Source: Mesorhabditis belari (lineage: Eukaryota > Nematoda > Chromadorea > Rhabditida > Rhabditidae). From it: a stretch of DNA of 64,000 nucleotides. Each line of letters starts with the position of its first letter. Position 1 is the first letter of the stretch. A program made the translations under genes and the position numbers. Positions 53,418-63,905 of the stretch are shown one piece after another. A model generated the notes under the pieces. That model was not told the DNA's origin, made no database searches, and saw only the letters and a program-made list of their open reading frames with translations. The stretch lies in the NCBI GenBank assembly GCA_958450365.1, contig CAUEEP010000750.1:1388501-1452500 (forward strand), in the 5' to 3' direction.

Positions 53418-54684
53418 CAGGGTGACCAAGAATTACCGCAACACACAAAAAGGCCTGGCTTTTAACCAAATATACAACCCATCTCGAAAAGTTAACTTAA
53501 ATATCTTTATTCAACATATAACAGTAACAAATTAACAATTAAATTCAAATTGTTGATTAAATTGTTGACGGAGCTTCTCTTCATGTAGGAGCTGACGGAG
53601 CTTCTCTTCATCCAGGAGCTGACGGAGCTTCTCTTCATCCAGGAGCTGACGGAGCTTCTCTTCATCCAGGAGCTGACGGAGCTTCTCTTCATCCAGGAGC
53701 TGACGGAGCTTCTCTTCATCCAGGAGCTGACGGAGCTTCTCTTCATCTGTGCCATTCCTCGAGCCGATTGGTTAGGGTTTAATCTTAGACGATCGCGCAC
53801 TTTCTTGACATTAGCCAGAGTAACCGCTGTTCGTTGTGCACCTCTTCCAATGCGACCAGATCCCTGGATCGATCAGAAACTGTGCCCAGAGTTTCATAAC
53901 GTTGAATGGTTCGAGAAACGAGGCTTCTGGGGACATTCTGGGGACATTCTGGGGACTTTGAGATCTCGCTCGCCTGAACACGCTGCCGCTTGAGCTCAAG
54001 GATCGATTGTCGATGTGGAGACGCTTTCACCATTCCTGAAAACAATCATACAGTTTTAACGACCCGCTTTAACCTTATCAACGAGGATGATTCTGCTTAA
54101 GAATGGCCGAATAGCACAAAAGGTTAAAAGGGTTTCCCCAAAAGCGCTTATAACGTAACAAGAACACGTAGTATCCAACAATAGATTAATACTCTTGAGA
54201 AGAGTACGGATCGGATCGGATACTACGTTGATGGTGACACAAATGTTAGTAAAACCAGTCTCTCTACAATGTTAAACCAGTTATCTAAACAGGATTTAAA
54301 ACCTGAAGGGTAGCATAAAGTAAAGTGAATTTATAACGTTACTGTTTATTAGTACAGAACCGAAATGCAACAATACCCATTACAAAAACAGCATGCGCAT
54401 CAAAAAATGAAACAACAAAGTTTCCCAAGAAAGAAGGCAAAAAAAACCCGCAGACCAAAAAAAATAATTTCGGGAAGGGAGAAAAGGACGAAAAATGCGA
54501 CGCGAATAATTGCAAAATAGCAACGCAAATAGGAAGGAAACGGACGCGACTAATGTATTAAAAGTTAGTAATCATACCATAAAATAAGAAAAATACATAA
54601 AAAACCATAAAAACAGGTACGCAAAAAGTGAAATGGGGCTTATAACATAATACGACGTTGTTGCGGTAATTCTTGGTCACCCTG
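53418..54684 (-). mobile_element. Tc1/maT-like transposon with coding minisatellite
   Basis: TIRs CAGGGTGACCAAGAATTACC and inverse; TA duplications at 53416-53417 and 54685-54686. The minus strand encodes the transposase N-terminus (from about 54033): MVKASPHRQSILELKRQRVQ, a helix-turn-helix-like SRTIQRYETLGTV, then after a frameshift RTAVTLANVKKVRDRLRLNP. Then come seven 27-bp repeats coding KRSSVSSWM and the right TIR. The catalytic domain is replaced by the array. It sits 4 bases from a splice acceptor of the gene whose last exon is 53283-53412. Confidence 0.88.
53561..53746. repeat. 27-bp coding minisatellite inside the transposon
   Basis: Seven units of gagctgacggagcttctctt-catccag, six of them identical apart from the first, which has catgtag. 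The length is a multiple of three, so the transposase-linked frame stays open (KRSSVSSWM repeated). Not a CRISPR array: there are no spacers. Confidence 0.92.
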
Positions 54685-55925
54685 TATGTGTCAAAGCTTG
54701 ATTTAATAATAATTTCGCTTCTAACAATTGTACTGCTGTCAGTTTCTCTAGTTTTGAGCTACTCTAGAATACAATTACTCTAGAAAACAGACAGTAATGA
54801 GTTTGCACAATCGATTGCGATTTTTGCAAAGCGCTTCTTCTTATCAGTCGCTCCTCAGCGCATCAAAACAATATTACGAAAGCATTTGTGCAAAACCAAA
54901 ATCAAAATTTGAAACCAAAACCATTTCAACCTTAATACGTCACCTCGGTTTTTGTGATGAGTGTCCGTTTAATCAATCTCTCACTCGGTCTCATTTTTTG
55001 TGGTCCTTCATAAGCGATGAAACGGAGTTTTTCCTTCAATGAGACCACGATCTAGACCACAATGTAAATAGATTTCAGAAACTATCGAGAATTGTAAAAG
55101 CTTCAATCCTGTTTGGAAATTCTTTCGATAAAGTTTATTTCTCTTTAAAATCTATCGATCAATGTTCCCTCTAAATCCTCCTTTATCCTCCTTTATCCTC
55201 CAAAATCTTTCCGCGATTTCCCCAGACATAAGCTAGCCAAAACATAGACATTTCAAAACATTTCCCCCTCAACTTTTCGGTATATAAACCCTCCTGTGCT
55301 TTAATAAATATTCTGCCTGAACCAAGGGATATGGACACATCTTATCCCGAACAAATCCCTTATCTCACAAGGGAATGTCAACTGGATGTGGTGGACAAAT
55401 GACATCGATGTTGTCGTCAATGATTTTTTTTAGATTTTAATAATAACTATAAGATATTAATAGTCAAAAGTAAACATTTTTATGAAAAGTAGTTTAAAAT
55501 AAAACTTGTATTTGGAACGGAAAACTTGGCAAATTCAGAAAAAACAAAAGATAAAAGTAGAACGGCGGACTCGAATTAGATTTGGTCCAATCGTAATCTT
55601 TGGCTCCACAATCTCATTGATCAAATAGCCTTTGTCTTGTATTCTAACTCACTGCCACTCTATCATCATTGCTTCTTAAAGACTCTGGGAAATCTGCTTA
55701 TAAATTAAGGGTGATTGTTGAAATCCACACAAAACTTTGCATGCTTATAACTTTTGACAGAGTGCTCCATAGCAGAAACGGGAAGCATATTCGGAATCGG
55801 CGTTGAATTCTGCATCGAATTCACTCATGGCACATGGGCCCCGAATTCACTCGTGGCCGCCACACCCAATTAAAATTCCCTTCTCAGTATGCCAAACACA
55901 GAATATGTCAAATAATAGACTAAAT
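54685..55925. other. Intergenic or intronic, few signals
   Basis: An 81-codon open frame at 54797-55042 has no splice or family support. At 55587-55637 lies a 50-bp near copy of part of the arrestin exon 56767-56856 (caatcgtaatctttggctcc). Otherwise nothing recognised. Confidence 0.4.
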
Positions 55926-56461
55926 ACCGTATTCTCTAATAGTAGTGCACTCTTTAATAGTATTGCGGTTCGAGATGGGGTTAAAAAAATAGTAGTGCAC
56001 CCTCGAAAATTTGAATTTCTGGTGCTTCTTTTTCATCTAAGCCTTTTTGACTTTATGTTTATGTGACATTCTAAAGCTATTCAAGCAAGCAAACGTGAGG
56101 ATTTTGTTTACTCATTCATTAACTATTCTTCACATGAAAAAGCTAGCAAAAAATCTAAAATTGTTGTGCAAAGTGCAAAAACATCTTTTTGTTGTTTGTC
56201 AAGACACAAATTGTTGACAAATTGTTGACAAATTGTCAACTCGCCGGCCCACAACTGTATGTCAAAAGGAGTCAAAGGAGTACGTGAAAGAATTGCAAGA
56301 ATTTTTGGAACAAAGATCTGTCTTACTTTGGTAAATGATAAAACTCTTTAAGAGTAGTGCACTCTCTAATAGTATTGCGGTTCGAGAGGCGGTTGAAAAA
56401 ATTGTAGTGCGCACTACTATTAGAGAAAAGTAGTGCGCATACTATTAGAGAAAATACGGTA
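55926..56461. mobile_element. CTCTAATAGTAGTGCACCC element, long form
   Basis: Left end gtattctctaatagtagtgc, right end actattagagaaaatacgg. The sub-terminal motif gtattgcggttcgagatggg is repeated near both ends (55960 and 56375). The about 400-bp interior differs from the short copies, so it may be closer to the autonomous parent, but no transposase is visible. Confidence 0.65.
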
Positions 56462-56766
56462 TCTTCAAACTCTGCCATTGAAGTTAATGTTCAGCTCTAT
56501 CACCAGAAACTGATAAAATACAATTAAACTTTACAGAATCTGCAAGATTAGCTTCCTTAGAATATTTCAAAGATCTTTTCAAATCCTGCAGTTTGGTCGG
56601 TGTTTAAACAAAGACTGATATTGAAGAATTTTAAAGACTTTTAGACTTAAAGACTAAAGTTTTAAAGAGTTTTGATGGTTTACTATTGATTCAAACCTAA
56701 AAGACAAGCGAAAACAAGAGAATTCTGAGTCTGAGAAACAAGAGAACAACTGGCGACATTTAATAC

Positions 56767-59700
56767 CTTTGCTTTCTCATCTTGATCTAGATTTTCAATC
56801 GTAATCTTTGGCTCCACAATCTCGTTGATCAAATAGCAAATTCTTGGAACAGATGCCTAAACATTTGCATGAAAATTCTCCTTTTTTTTCAAACCTGAAA
56901 CTTTATTGTGACATTTTTCCCTCTTTTCCAGTCACTCTCCACAATTTTTAAAGCTCGCAAATCGTGTCTTGGCCGTAAATCGACTATGTGCAACACTGTG
57001 AAATTCTGAAAGTATTCTAGAATGTTCTAGAAAATGAGTTCTAGAAATTCTTAACCATACCCATGCAAAGCTAGATTTTAAATCATTCTTTTTCGCTTAC
57101 CGATTTGATCGAGCTACTCATCGAATGGCAATCAACAACAAAAGAGATTGAGAAGTCAATCTTTCCATATGGTTCACAATTAAATGATGGAAGGCAGGAG
57201 GTTGGGAGGTGAAAACTAAAACTCTTTTTCAACCCTTGTATAGAAGCTGCTCAGCTTCTATACAATCGGCTTCTGAGTGAAATTTAAAACGCTTAAAAAT
57301 CCCCTTATCCAACTTTACATCAAAAGCTAGTTTAAGGAGTTCAAAACTTGACAAAATCTAAAGTATTCACGGATCTAGTGCTTCGGAGAGGTCAATAAAT
57401 CTCAGCTATAGGATTGGGCAAAGCTAACCGGACAAGAGTTCTTTGTTGTAACTTTACAGCCAGCCAATTTAATCGTTGAATTTTCTCCATAGTATAAATT
57501 TATTCATTCTTTAACCTATTGAGAGATTACTGGAAAGAAAAATCCGAAAAAAAAAATTGGCCGGCTTTTCTTTTGAACCACAAATCATCGGGTAAAATTA
57601 ATCCTAGCTTCAGCTTCATTTTCCTCCTTTTCAGCGCTTTTTTTGGTTGAAAAACAACAAAATTCAACAAAATTCAAGGATAATTAAGAGTTTATGAAAA
57701 AAGAAAAAAGGTTTATGGAAACGGTTGACGAATAACATTCAAACAAGTTTCTTGTCCGGGTAATTTTGCCCAACCCTATAGCTGGGATTCGTTGACCTCT
57801 CCGAAGCACTAGATTAGCGAATACTTTAGATTTTGTCTATCAAACCCAAATATAATTGCACCTGAACGGAAATTCCAATCTCTTTTCGGGGCCATCGAGT
57901 CGCGCCAATGAAGTGGCTGGGATTTGCGTCTCGTCGGAAATGATCACCTGATGTGATTTGTAGAAAGCTCTGAAATTTGTGATTTCTTACTTTTTACTGC
58001 AAGTATACTGTATGCAGCTACTATATACAATTTACTGTGATACAGGGTGACCAAGAACAGTATAGGGTGACCAAGAACAGTACAGGGTGACCAAGAACAG
58101 TAACGTCAACGTCATGCTCTCAGTATGGTGGAATAACAAGGGCTTTGTGTATTTCGAGCTTTCGTTTGTATCCGAACAACCTAATAGCTTTTGAATATTT
58201 GAATTTCGCTTTTTTTAATAGCATCTAGCTTATCTGAGAGTTTTTTTAATATAACCTAATATATAGTGTTTCGCAAAAGGATTATTTTCTCAAAAACCAA
58301 AAGATTTGACAGTTTTTTTGTTTAGATATTTAAAATCTACGTACATTTTTTCACTAGATTCATAAGTTTATGTAAAAATTTAAAACATTATTCGTTTCAT
58401 AGAAAACTTTAAACGTAATTGGTGCGAAAAAATGTAATTTCTCAAAAATGTTGGTTTTTAACAAATTTTTGTTGGTCAAGATAACTAAAGAAAAACCTGA
58501 TTCAGAGCAATAATCATCAAGTAAGTGAAAGGAGAGGTGGCAAAAAATATAAGGAGAGAAAAACACTGGAATCGTTGAGCAATGGATCGATCGTTGGATA
58601 TAAGGGAACAAGCCAGAGTGGAGATGAATTGGGAATTGAAATGGATTACTGCGAGAGCGGATCACTTAGCGAATGTTTGTGAAAAGCTTTAGTTTTCTAG
58701 TTTGAAGATCGTTTTTATAAAGTGACTTTACTGAGTGCAACATATATAGGGTGACCAAGAATTACCGCAACAACTTTTTGGACAAGTATCTAGGAAATGT
58801 CTAATTTATTTCAAAAGTGGCAAGTGTTATACAGAGAATTGTAGGCCTAATTTTCGGCAACATTTATCTACCAAAAATATCCCGATTGGACTTATACAAC
58901 TCATTTAACAAGCGCTTGAATGAGCGCTAGTCGACATCTCTCCGGCGAATCTGTCATTTGGCCAGCGTCGTTCTTTTTTGAAAAGAATTCTATGTCTATT
59001 GTATTCCATCTAGAATATTATTCTACATATTCTAAATTGAAGTATGTATAGATCTTATCCACAGAAGATTTAAACGTAATTGCTGCGAAAAAATGAAATT
59101 TCTCAAAAATGTTGGTTTTTGGCAAATTTTTGTTGGTCAAGATAACCTCAATGCAATAATGAACTCAACTTTGCAATAATGAACTTCAAAAAGCACTACT
59201 TGTATAGTAATTAACTCTAAAAACGTTATAATAGTTTCTACGTAAAATAAGAGAAGCTGTTCCACTTCAAAAACTCACGTATCAGTTCGCCAAACATTTT
59301 TCACTTCGCCGAGAATCTTTACTTTTGCTTCTTTCGGTGATGGAATTGTTGGGCTCTAAAAATTCATATTTGCTTTGTTTAAAATTGGTCAGTTTATAAA
59401 GTTTTGAATAAACAGCATGGTTAATAGTGGAAGCGAAAATTCGGAAGCTTGTAAATGCTTGTAAAGTCAGAAAGGCAGGTTTTAAACTGGTAAGAGGCGT
59501 CGTTCTTTTTTGAAAAGAATTCTATGCCTATTGCATTCCATCTAGAATATTATTCTACATATTCTAAACTGAAGTATGCATAGGTCTTATCCACAGAAGA
59601 TTGTATTGGGTTGTCCAGTTCTGAATGCGCGTTTTTTACTATTTTGTAAATTTCTCAAGATATCGAACAGATGTATATGGGTGTTATATATCATTCGAAA

Positions 59701-60526
59701 GCTGAAGATCTCCTCTACATTTTGGAATAAAAAAGCTTTTGAATTCATTCAACTTTTTGGGAAATTGACTGCACAAAGGGAGAGGTCGTTTTCAAAAAAA
59801 AACTCATTCCAGCTTAGCTAGTCCTCAAGTTTTATGGTGTAAAATAGCCGAAAATCACGAGCGGCTGCGACATATATATCTTTTTCTTGATTTCGATATC
59901 GTGAGAAATTTGCAAAGCAGTAAAAAACGCGCATTCGTAACTGGACAACCCAATATTTTGCTGTAAAAGCGATTACTGTAATTCATCCACGATTTCAAGT
60001 TCTTTTTTCGTTTGCGTTTTCACTTTATTGTGTTTCTTTGCGATTTTGTGATGGATTGTATATTTTTATTTCTTTAAAACAAAGCCAAGCAAGCCGAGAA
60101 TTAGGGAAAAAAATCGTCAAAAATCGTCAAACAATTATCTTACTACAGCTACATGTCGATAACTTGGTTTTAGTGAGCATTGGTCCTAATTTAGGTCCTT
60201 CTTTAAGCAAAACCCGTGAATTGGTCCTCTAAAAGTTCTATAAAAGAAAACGACCTCTCCCTTTGTGCAGTCAATTTTCCCAAAAGCTGAACAAATTCAA
60301 AAACATTTTATATCAAAATGTAGAGGAGATCTTCAGCTTTCGAATGATACTCATATAAATCTTTTTCTTGATTTCGGTATCTTGAGAAATTTACAAAATA
60401 GTAAAAAACGCGCATTCATAACTGGACAACCCAATAGAAATTCACCTCAATGCAAACATTTCCTTCAATAACATCTCCCGGGTAAAATATCGGTGGATTT
60501 CTGATGAATTTAATCAAAAGTTTCAT
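56767..60526 (-). CDS. Arrestin-domain protein (6 exons found, 3' end not found)
   Basis: Minus-strand exons: 60446-60526, 59279-59355, 57862-57969, 57101-57215, 56895-57005, 56767-56856; all phases agree (194 codons). N-domain: MKLLIKFIRNPPIFYPGDVI-EGNVCIE is the typical arrestin start (beta strand, then YPGD.I.G.V). Later AKVKILGEVKNVWRTDT, FYKSHQVIISDETQ, a LEFPFSFHLPTSCLPSF strand, YGKIDFSISFVVDC, then VLHIVDL and VTIKFQ. The next part, VPRICYLINEIVEPKITIEN, matches the start of the C-domain. Alpha-arrestins and related nematode proteins act as adaptors for receptor trafficking and ubiquitination. The C-domain is mostly missing: after KAK|gtatta no continuing exon is convincing, so the gene may be truncated or has unrecognised exons before 53412. 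The 1.1-1.4 kb introns contain repeats. Confidence 0.78.
58042..58184 (+). repeat. Tandem transposon ends and mariner 3' fragment
   Basis: Three tandem copies of cagggtgaccaagaacagta (58044-58100) lead into a mariner piece reading NVMLSVWWNNKGFVYFEL (58110-58160) and its TIR ending ccgaacaacctaa (58184). The fragment is a chimera of two transposon families inside an arrestin intron. Confidence 0.75.
58495..58672 (-). pseudogene. Membrane-protein-like exon in an arrestin intron
   Basis: After acceptor-like cattcgctaag the minus strand reads SALAVIHFNSQFISTLACSL, ISNDRSIAQRFQCFSLLIFF, ATSPFTYLMIIALNQ and a donor CAG|gttttt. Two hydrophobic helices suggest a piece of a polytopic protein, perhaps a chemoreceptor, but I cannot place it in a family and see no partner exons. 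Confidence 0.35.
58968..59602. repeat. 105-bp direct repeat pair in arrestin intron
   Basis: gtcgttcttttttgaaaaga...cttatccacagaagatt occurs at 58968-59072 and 59498-59602 with few differences, flanking exon 2 of the arrestin gene. A neighbouring segment (59075-59145) also copies 58412-58488. Recent local duplications. Confidence 0.75.
59606..59953. mobile_element. TTGGGTTGTCCAGTT element, copy 2 (and right-end copy 60240-60435)
   Basis: 348 bp with the TIRs of 29274-29841. A partial copy (60240-60435) keeps the right half and terminal actggacaacccaa. Family R sequence (59955-60240) lies between them. All in intron 1 of the arrestin gene. Confidence 0.8.
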
Positions 60527-61098
60527 CGTTTTAGGTTTAGAAAAATCGAATTACGATGAAAACTTGCGAATTTTTGAGAATAGAAAATATTTAGGACAAA
60601 AAAACATGTTGTTTTGATACGTTTTGGCTATCAGAAGTGAATTCTCGTGCCGGTAAAGAATGCGGATTGTTTGTTTACCGAGAATGCGTGTCAAAAGGGA
60701 AATTTTTGAGGACAAATCTTTGCTAAATTTTTAACTGAATGAGGTTATGAAATTTTCTCCTAAAAAAGGCATTTCTTGTGTATTTTAAGATGTTAACTTA
60801 GAATCTACTAATCGCTAGTTCGGTATAGCTTTTGTTGTGCAAACGGAAATTCTGATATTGCCCAATTTCTCGTGGTTGTAAAACTCGTGCGAAGAAAAAG
60901 TGGTGCATCATTTGTGTGACTGTGGATTGTTTGATGGATTTGGTTTGCAAGGTACTTCAATGTCTTCAATAATGGTGGCGAAAACTGGACAAACAGTTTC
61001 AATCAACACAAACAAAACTGGGCAAACAATCAATAATTCATCTTCCAGATTCCCTCAGCGATGTAGCTCTCAAGAATTGTTCGACCTCAAGCAGTTCC

Positions 61099-61470
61099 TC
61101 AAGCAGTTCGATCTTTAAATCGGCGCCACATCCTTTCAATATGTTGTAGGTGAACGGATGGATCGACGGGATCGATGAAGTTTGTTGTGTGGTTGACCCA
61201 ATTGAACTGATAGTTGGAATGAGAAGCGAAACTTCGATACGAAGACCATCCATCAGAAATGATCAAGAACAATGCACAATGCAACAATGTTTCAAGAACA
61301 ATGCACTTCTGGATAGTTGGAAGCAAAGTAGCAACTAATTGGTCGGGAACAAGCACACAAAACTTTTCATTTGATTCCCTGCATACTCTGCCAAAACACC
61401 ACTTCTCATCCGCCATTCGTCCAACATGATATTTCCGCTTTTCAAAAGTGATTCGTCGCTTTTAAAAGTA
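61099..61470 (-). pseudogene. Merlin (IS1595/ISXO2-like) transposase remnant
   Basis: The minus strand reads FEKRKYHVGRMADEKWCFGR, VCRESNEKFCVLVPDQLVAT, LLPTIQKCIV, then IISDGWSSYRSF, NWVNHTTNFIDPVDPSVHLQ and HIERMWRRFK. KRKYHVGR...W.FG...R, IISDGW..Y, NH..NFVDP...H.Q.IE.W.R is the DDE core of IS1595/ISXO2-type transposases, which define the eukaryotic Merlin superfamily. The D of SDGW and the E of HIERMW are kept; the first Asp (usually VDE) is not readable because of a frame break near 61440. Stops follow WRRFKDRTA. No TIRs were identified. Confidence 0.85.
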
Positions 61471-61654
61471 CATCTCCGGATGTACTTTTAAAAAGGCTCC
61501 GGCCTCCAATTGCATGAGTTTTTATTCGGTTCACAGAGCTTTCAGGCATTATGAAATTTTCTCTTGAATAAATATGTTAACAAGCTTTTGTATTCTAAGA
61601 TGTTATGTGATGTTGCATCATTCGATAACGTTTGCATCATTCAGTTGTTCACAA

Positions 61655-62195
61655 CTGTGACTACACAGTCACAGTTGTGGACGGGATCACAGACTGGATC
61701 GTTTAGGGTAGACTTCGGCAAACAAAACCAAAACCAAAACAGACCAAAACCAAAACCAAAACAAACCAAAACTCAATTTGCATATAAATTAACATGTAAA
61801 TTTAAAATTGTAAAATGCAAGTTTTAATGTAAAATGCAAATTAGCCTTTCACTTTTTCTCACTCCACAAAATCTCGCGGCCGAAAAAAGGACCAAAACAC
61901 GACCTCGAAATTTCGAAACAAAAAATAGCCTATGGGATAGATTTTTGGATGCTGATTTCAAATCTGCAAACAGATTTTCGCTAGCTCCTCCCAGTCGCGA
62001 GATATTGGCGAGTTTTGGTTAGTTTTGGTTTTGGTTTTGGTTTTGGTTTGTTTTGGTTTTGGTTTTGTTATGGTTTTGGTTTTGGTAGTTTTGGTTTTGG
62101 TTAAGTTTTGTTTTCCGAAGTCTAGTTTAGGGGATTAGGTTTAGTTTCCATGGGAAAGTGGAAAGTTTAGCTACTTGTGACTGTGCTAGTTTAGC
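61655..62195. repeat. Foldback element with ccaaaa-rich arms
   Basis: cacagtcacagttg (61665) pairs with caacttgtgactgtg-like sequence near 62175, and accaaaaccaaaac runs at 61725-61770 pair with ttttggttttggtt runs at 62020-62110. gtagacttcggcaaacaaaa pairs imperfectly with ttttgttttccgaagtctag. A loose inverted repeat with a spacer of about 230 bp. Confidence 0.6.
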
Positions 62196-62501
62196 TAAAT
62201 TTGCTAGTTTAGCTAAATTTAGCTAGTTTAGCTAAATTTGCTTTGAGCTTTTGGACTTGCATTGTGGCCTGATCCTTTTTTCAGCGTATTAAACAAAGAA
62301 TCAAAGCACGAATTAGAGACTCCACTACGAATGTGATTCTGCTGCAACAATGATCCCAATGTAATTCAAATCTTTGCAACAAAAATATATTAGATTCGTG
62401 CATAAGTCTTTACAAGTCTTTTTTCAAATTTTTGTTTCCATAAAAAGAATCCTTTACCGAATTTGTATTTTTATTAAAAAGCTCTATCATCTCTATGCAA
62501 A

Positions 62502-62822
62502 ATGGCTTTTGAGAGAAAGCTCAAAGCTTGCCTCAACTCGATAAAAACTCGATTATGTAAAATCTTCAATTGTTGTTTTAAAGAAAATGGTTTAAAGAAA
62601 CTGGACGGATTGTTTTCAAATTATACAGACTTATGTAAACAAATAAGCTCTATCTTTTTTACTTTGGCACTAAAAACGGTTTGTATTAAAGAAAGTGTCC
62701 AAATTGACTTTGGCATCGGAGCAGTTTTGGGTGCTCTCCTTTGCGCCTTTGAAAATCCACAAAAACCACTATTTCCAAGAATGTCTAAAAGCCTAAAAGC
62801 CATTCTGCAGAGGAACAATTAA
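62502..62822 (+). CDS. 106-aa orphan ORF, uncertain
   Basis: Single open frame starting MAFERKLKACLNSIKTRLCK, with several Cys (CKIFNCCFKE) and a hydrophobic stretch DFGIGAVLGALLCAFEN near the C-terminus, ending SLKAILQRNN. The length is above chance for such AT-rich DNA, and the composition is protein-like, but there is no splice acceptor, family match or poly(A) signal that I can point to. Confidence 0.35.
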   Translation: MAFERKLKACLNSIKTRLCKIFNCCFKENGLKKLDGLFSNYTDLCKQISSIFFTLALKTVCIKESVQIDFGIGAVLGALLCAFENPQKPLFPRMSKSLKAILQRNN

Positions 62823-63271
62823 CCCTTTTAATAGTTCAAATAGAAATTTCGGTGGTGTGGATTTTTAAAAAAACAAAAAAACATTTGTAAAGACTTCTGC
62901 ATCAACCCAATATTTTTTTATTTCTGCATTTATGTTTACAATTTTTAAATATCAATTTCCGATTACAACAAGCAGCCGTTAACCCCTCCCGCCTTTATTC
63001 AATCAGGATCATTTCAATCAATCCTTTTCTATCAGGAAACTTGAAGCCTGACTTTAATGAAACACTTTAATGTTAATGAAACAAGGTCAACACCTTGTTT
63101 CATTGACAATCAAGTCTTAGATGTGAAAGAACCGTTGAATCAGGAGGATTCGTTAATGCTTGAGGAAAAAAGCCAACTAGTACCATTTTTGCAAACACTT
63201 AAAGTATTTAAATCCTTCTTTCTCTAGCCTTTCCCATTTTTTGAACGGGAGCCAGAAAGAGGATAAAATTG

Positions 63272-63905
63272 CATTTGGTCTGGCTGGCTGCCCAGGGTTT
63301 GGTCTGGTCTGGCTGGCTGCCTAGGGCTTGGTCTGGTCTGGCTGGCTGCCTAGGGTTTGGTCTGGTCTGGCTGGCTGCCTAGGTTTTGGTCTGGTCTGGC
63401 TGGCTGCCTAGGCTTTGGTCTGGTCTGGCTGGCTGCCTAGGGCTTGGTCTGGTCTGGCTGGCTGCCTAGGGTTTGGTCTGATCTGGCTGGCTGCCTAGGT
63501 TTTGGTCTGGTCTGGCTGGCTGCCTAGGCTTTGGTCTGGTCTGGCTGGCTGCCTAGGGCTTGGTCTGGTCTGCCTGGCTGCCTAGGGTTTGGTCTGGTCT
63601 GGCTGGCTGCCTAGGTTTTGGTCTGGTCTGGCTGGCTGCCTAGGTTTTGGTCTGGTCTGGCTGGCTGCCTAGGCTTTGGTCTGGTCTGGCTGGCTGCCTA
63701 GGTTTTGGTCTGGTCTGGCTGGCTGCCTAGGCTTTGGCCTGGTCTGGCTGGCTGCCTAGGGCTTGGTCTGGTCTGGCTGGCTGCCTAGGGTTTGGTCTGG
63801 TCTGGCTGGCTGCCTAGGTTTTGGTCTGGTCTGGCTGGCTGCCTAGGCTTTGGTCTGGTCTGGCTGGCTGCCTAGGCTTAGGTCTGGTCTGGCTGGCTGC
63901 CCAGA
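63272..63905. repeat. 29-bp minisatellite with higher-order structure
   Basis: About 22 tandem monomers of 29 bp, cctaggNNNNggtctggtct plus ggctggctg. The four variable bases cycle GCTT, GTTT, TTTT, CTTT. Three full cycles of 116 bp are readable, plus partial cycles. The array ends at cccagagcg. No coding role is evident. Confidence 0.93.

Noticed and set aside
53507..53800. 97-codon frame of KRSSVSSWM repeats as a separate gene
   Set aside because: It is the minisatellite plus the shifted continuation of the transposase N-terminus, so it is reported within the transposon.
53561..53905. CRISPR-like array
   Set aside because: Units are directly joined without unique spacers, and the host is a eukaryote; the same holds for the 63-kb array.
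54797..55042. 81-codon plus frame MSLHNRLRFLQ...
   Set aside because: No acceptor, domain or poly(A) support; the length is within chance for this composition.
61099..61470. Bacterial insertion sequence contamination
   Set aside because: The IS1595-like reading is degenerate, the flanks are AT-rich nematode-like DNA, and eukaryotic Merlin elements carry the same transposase.
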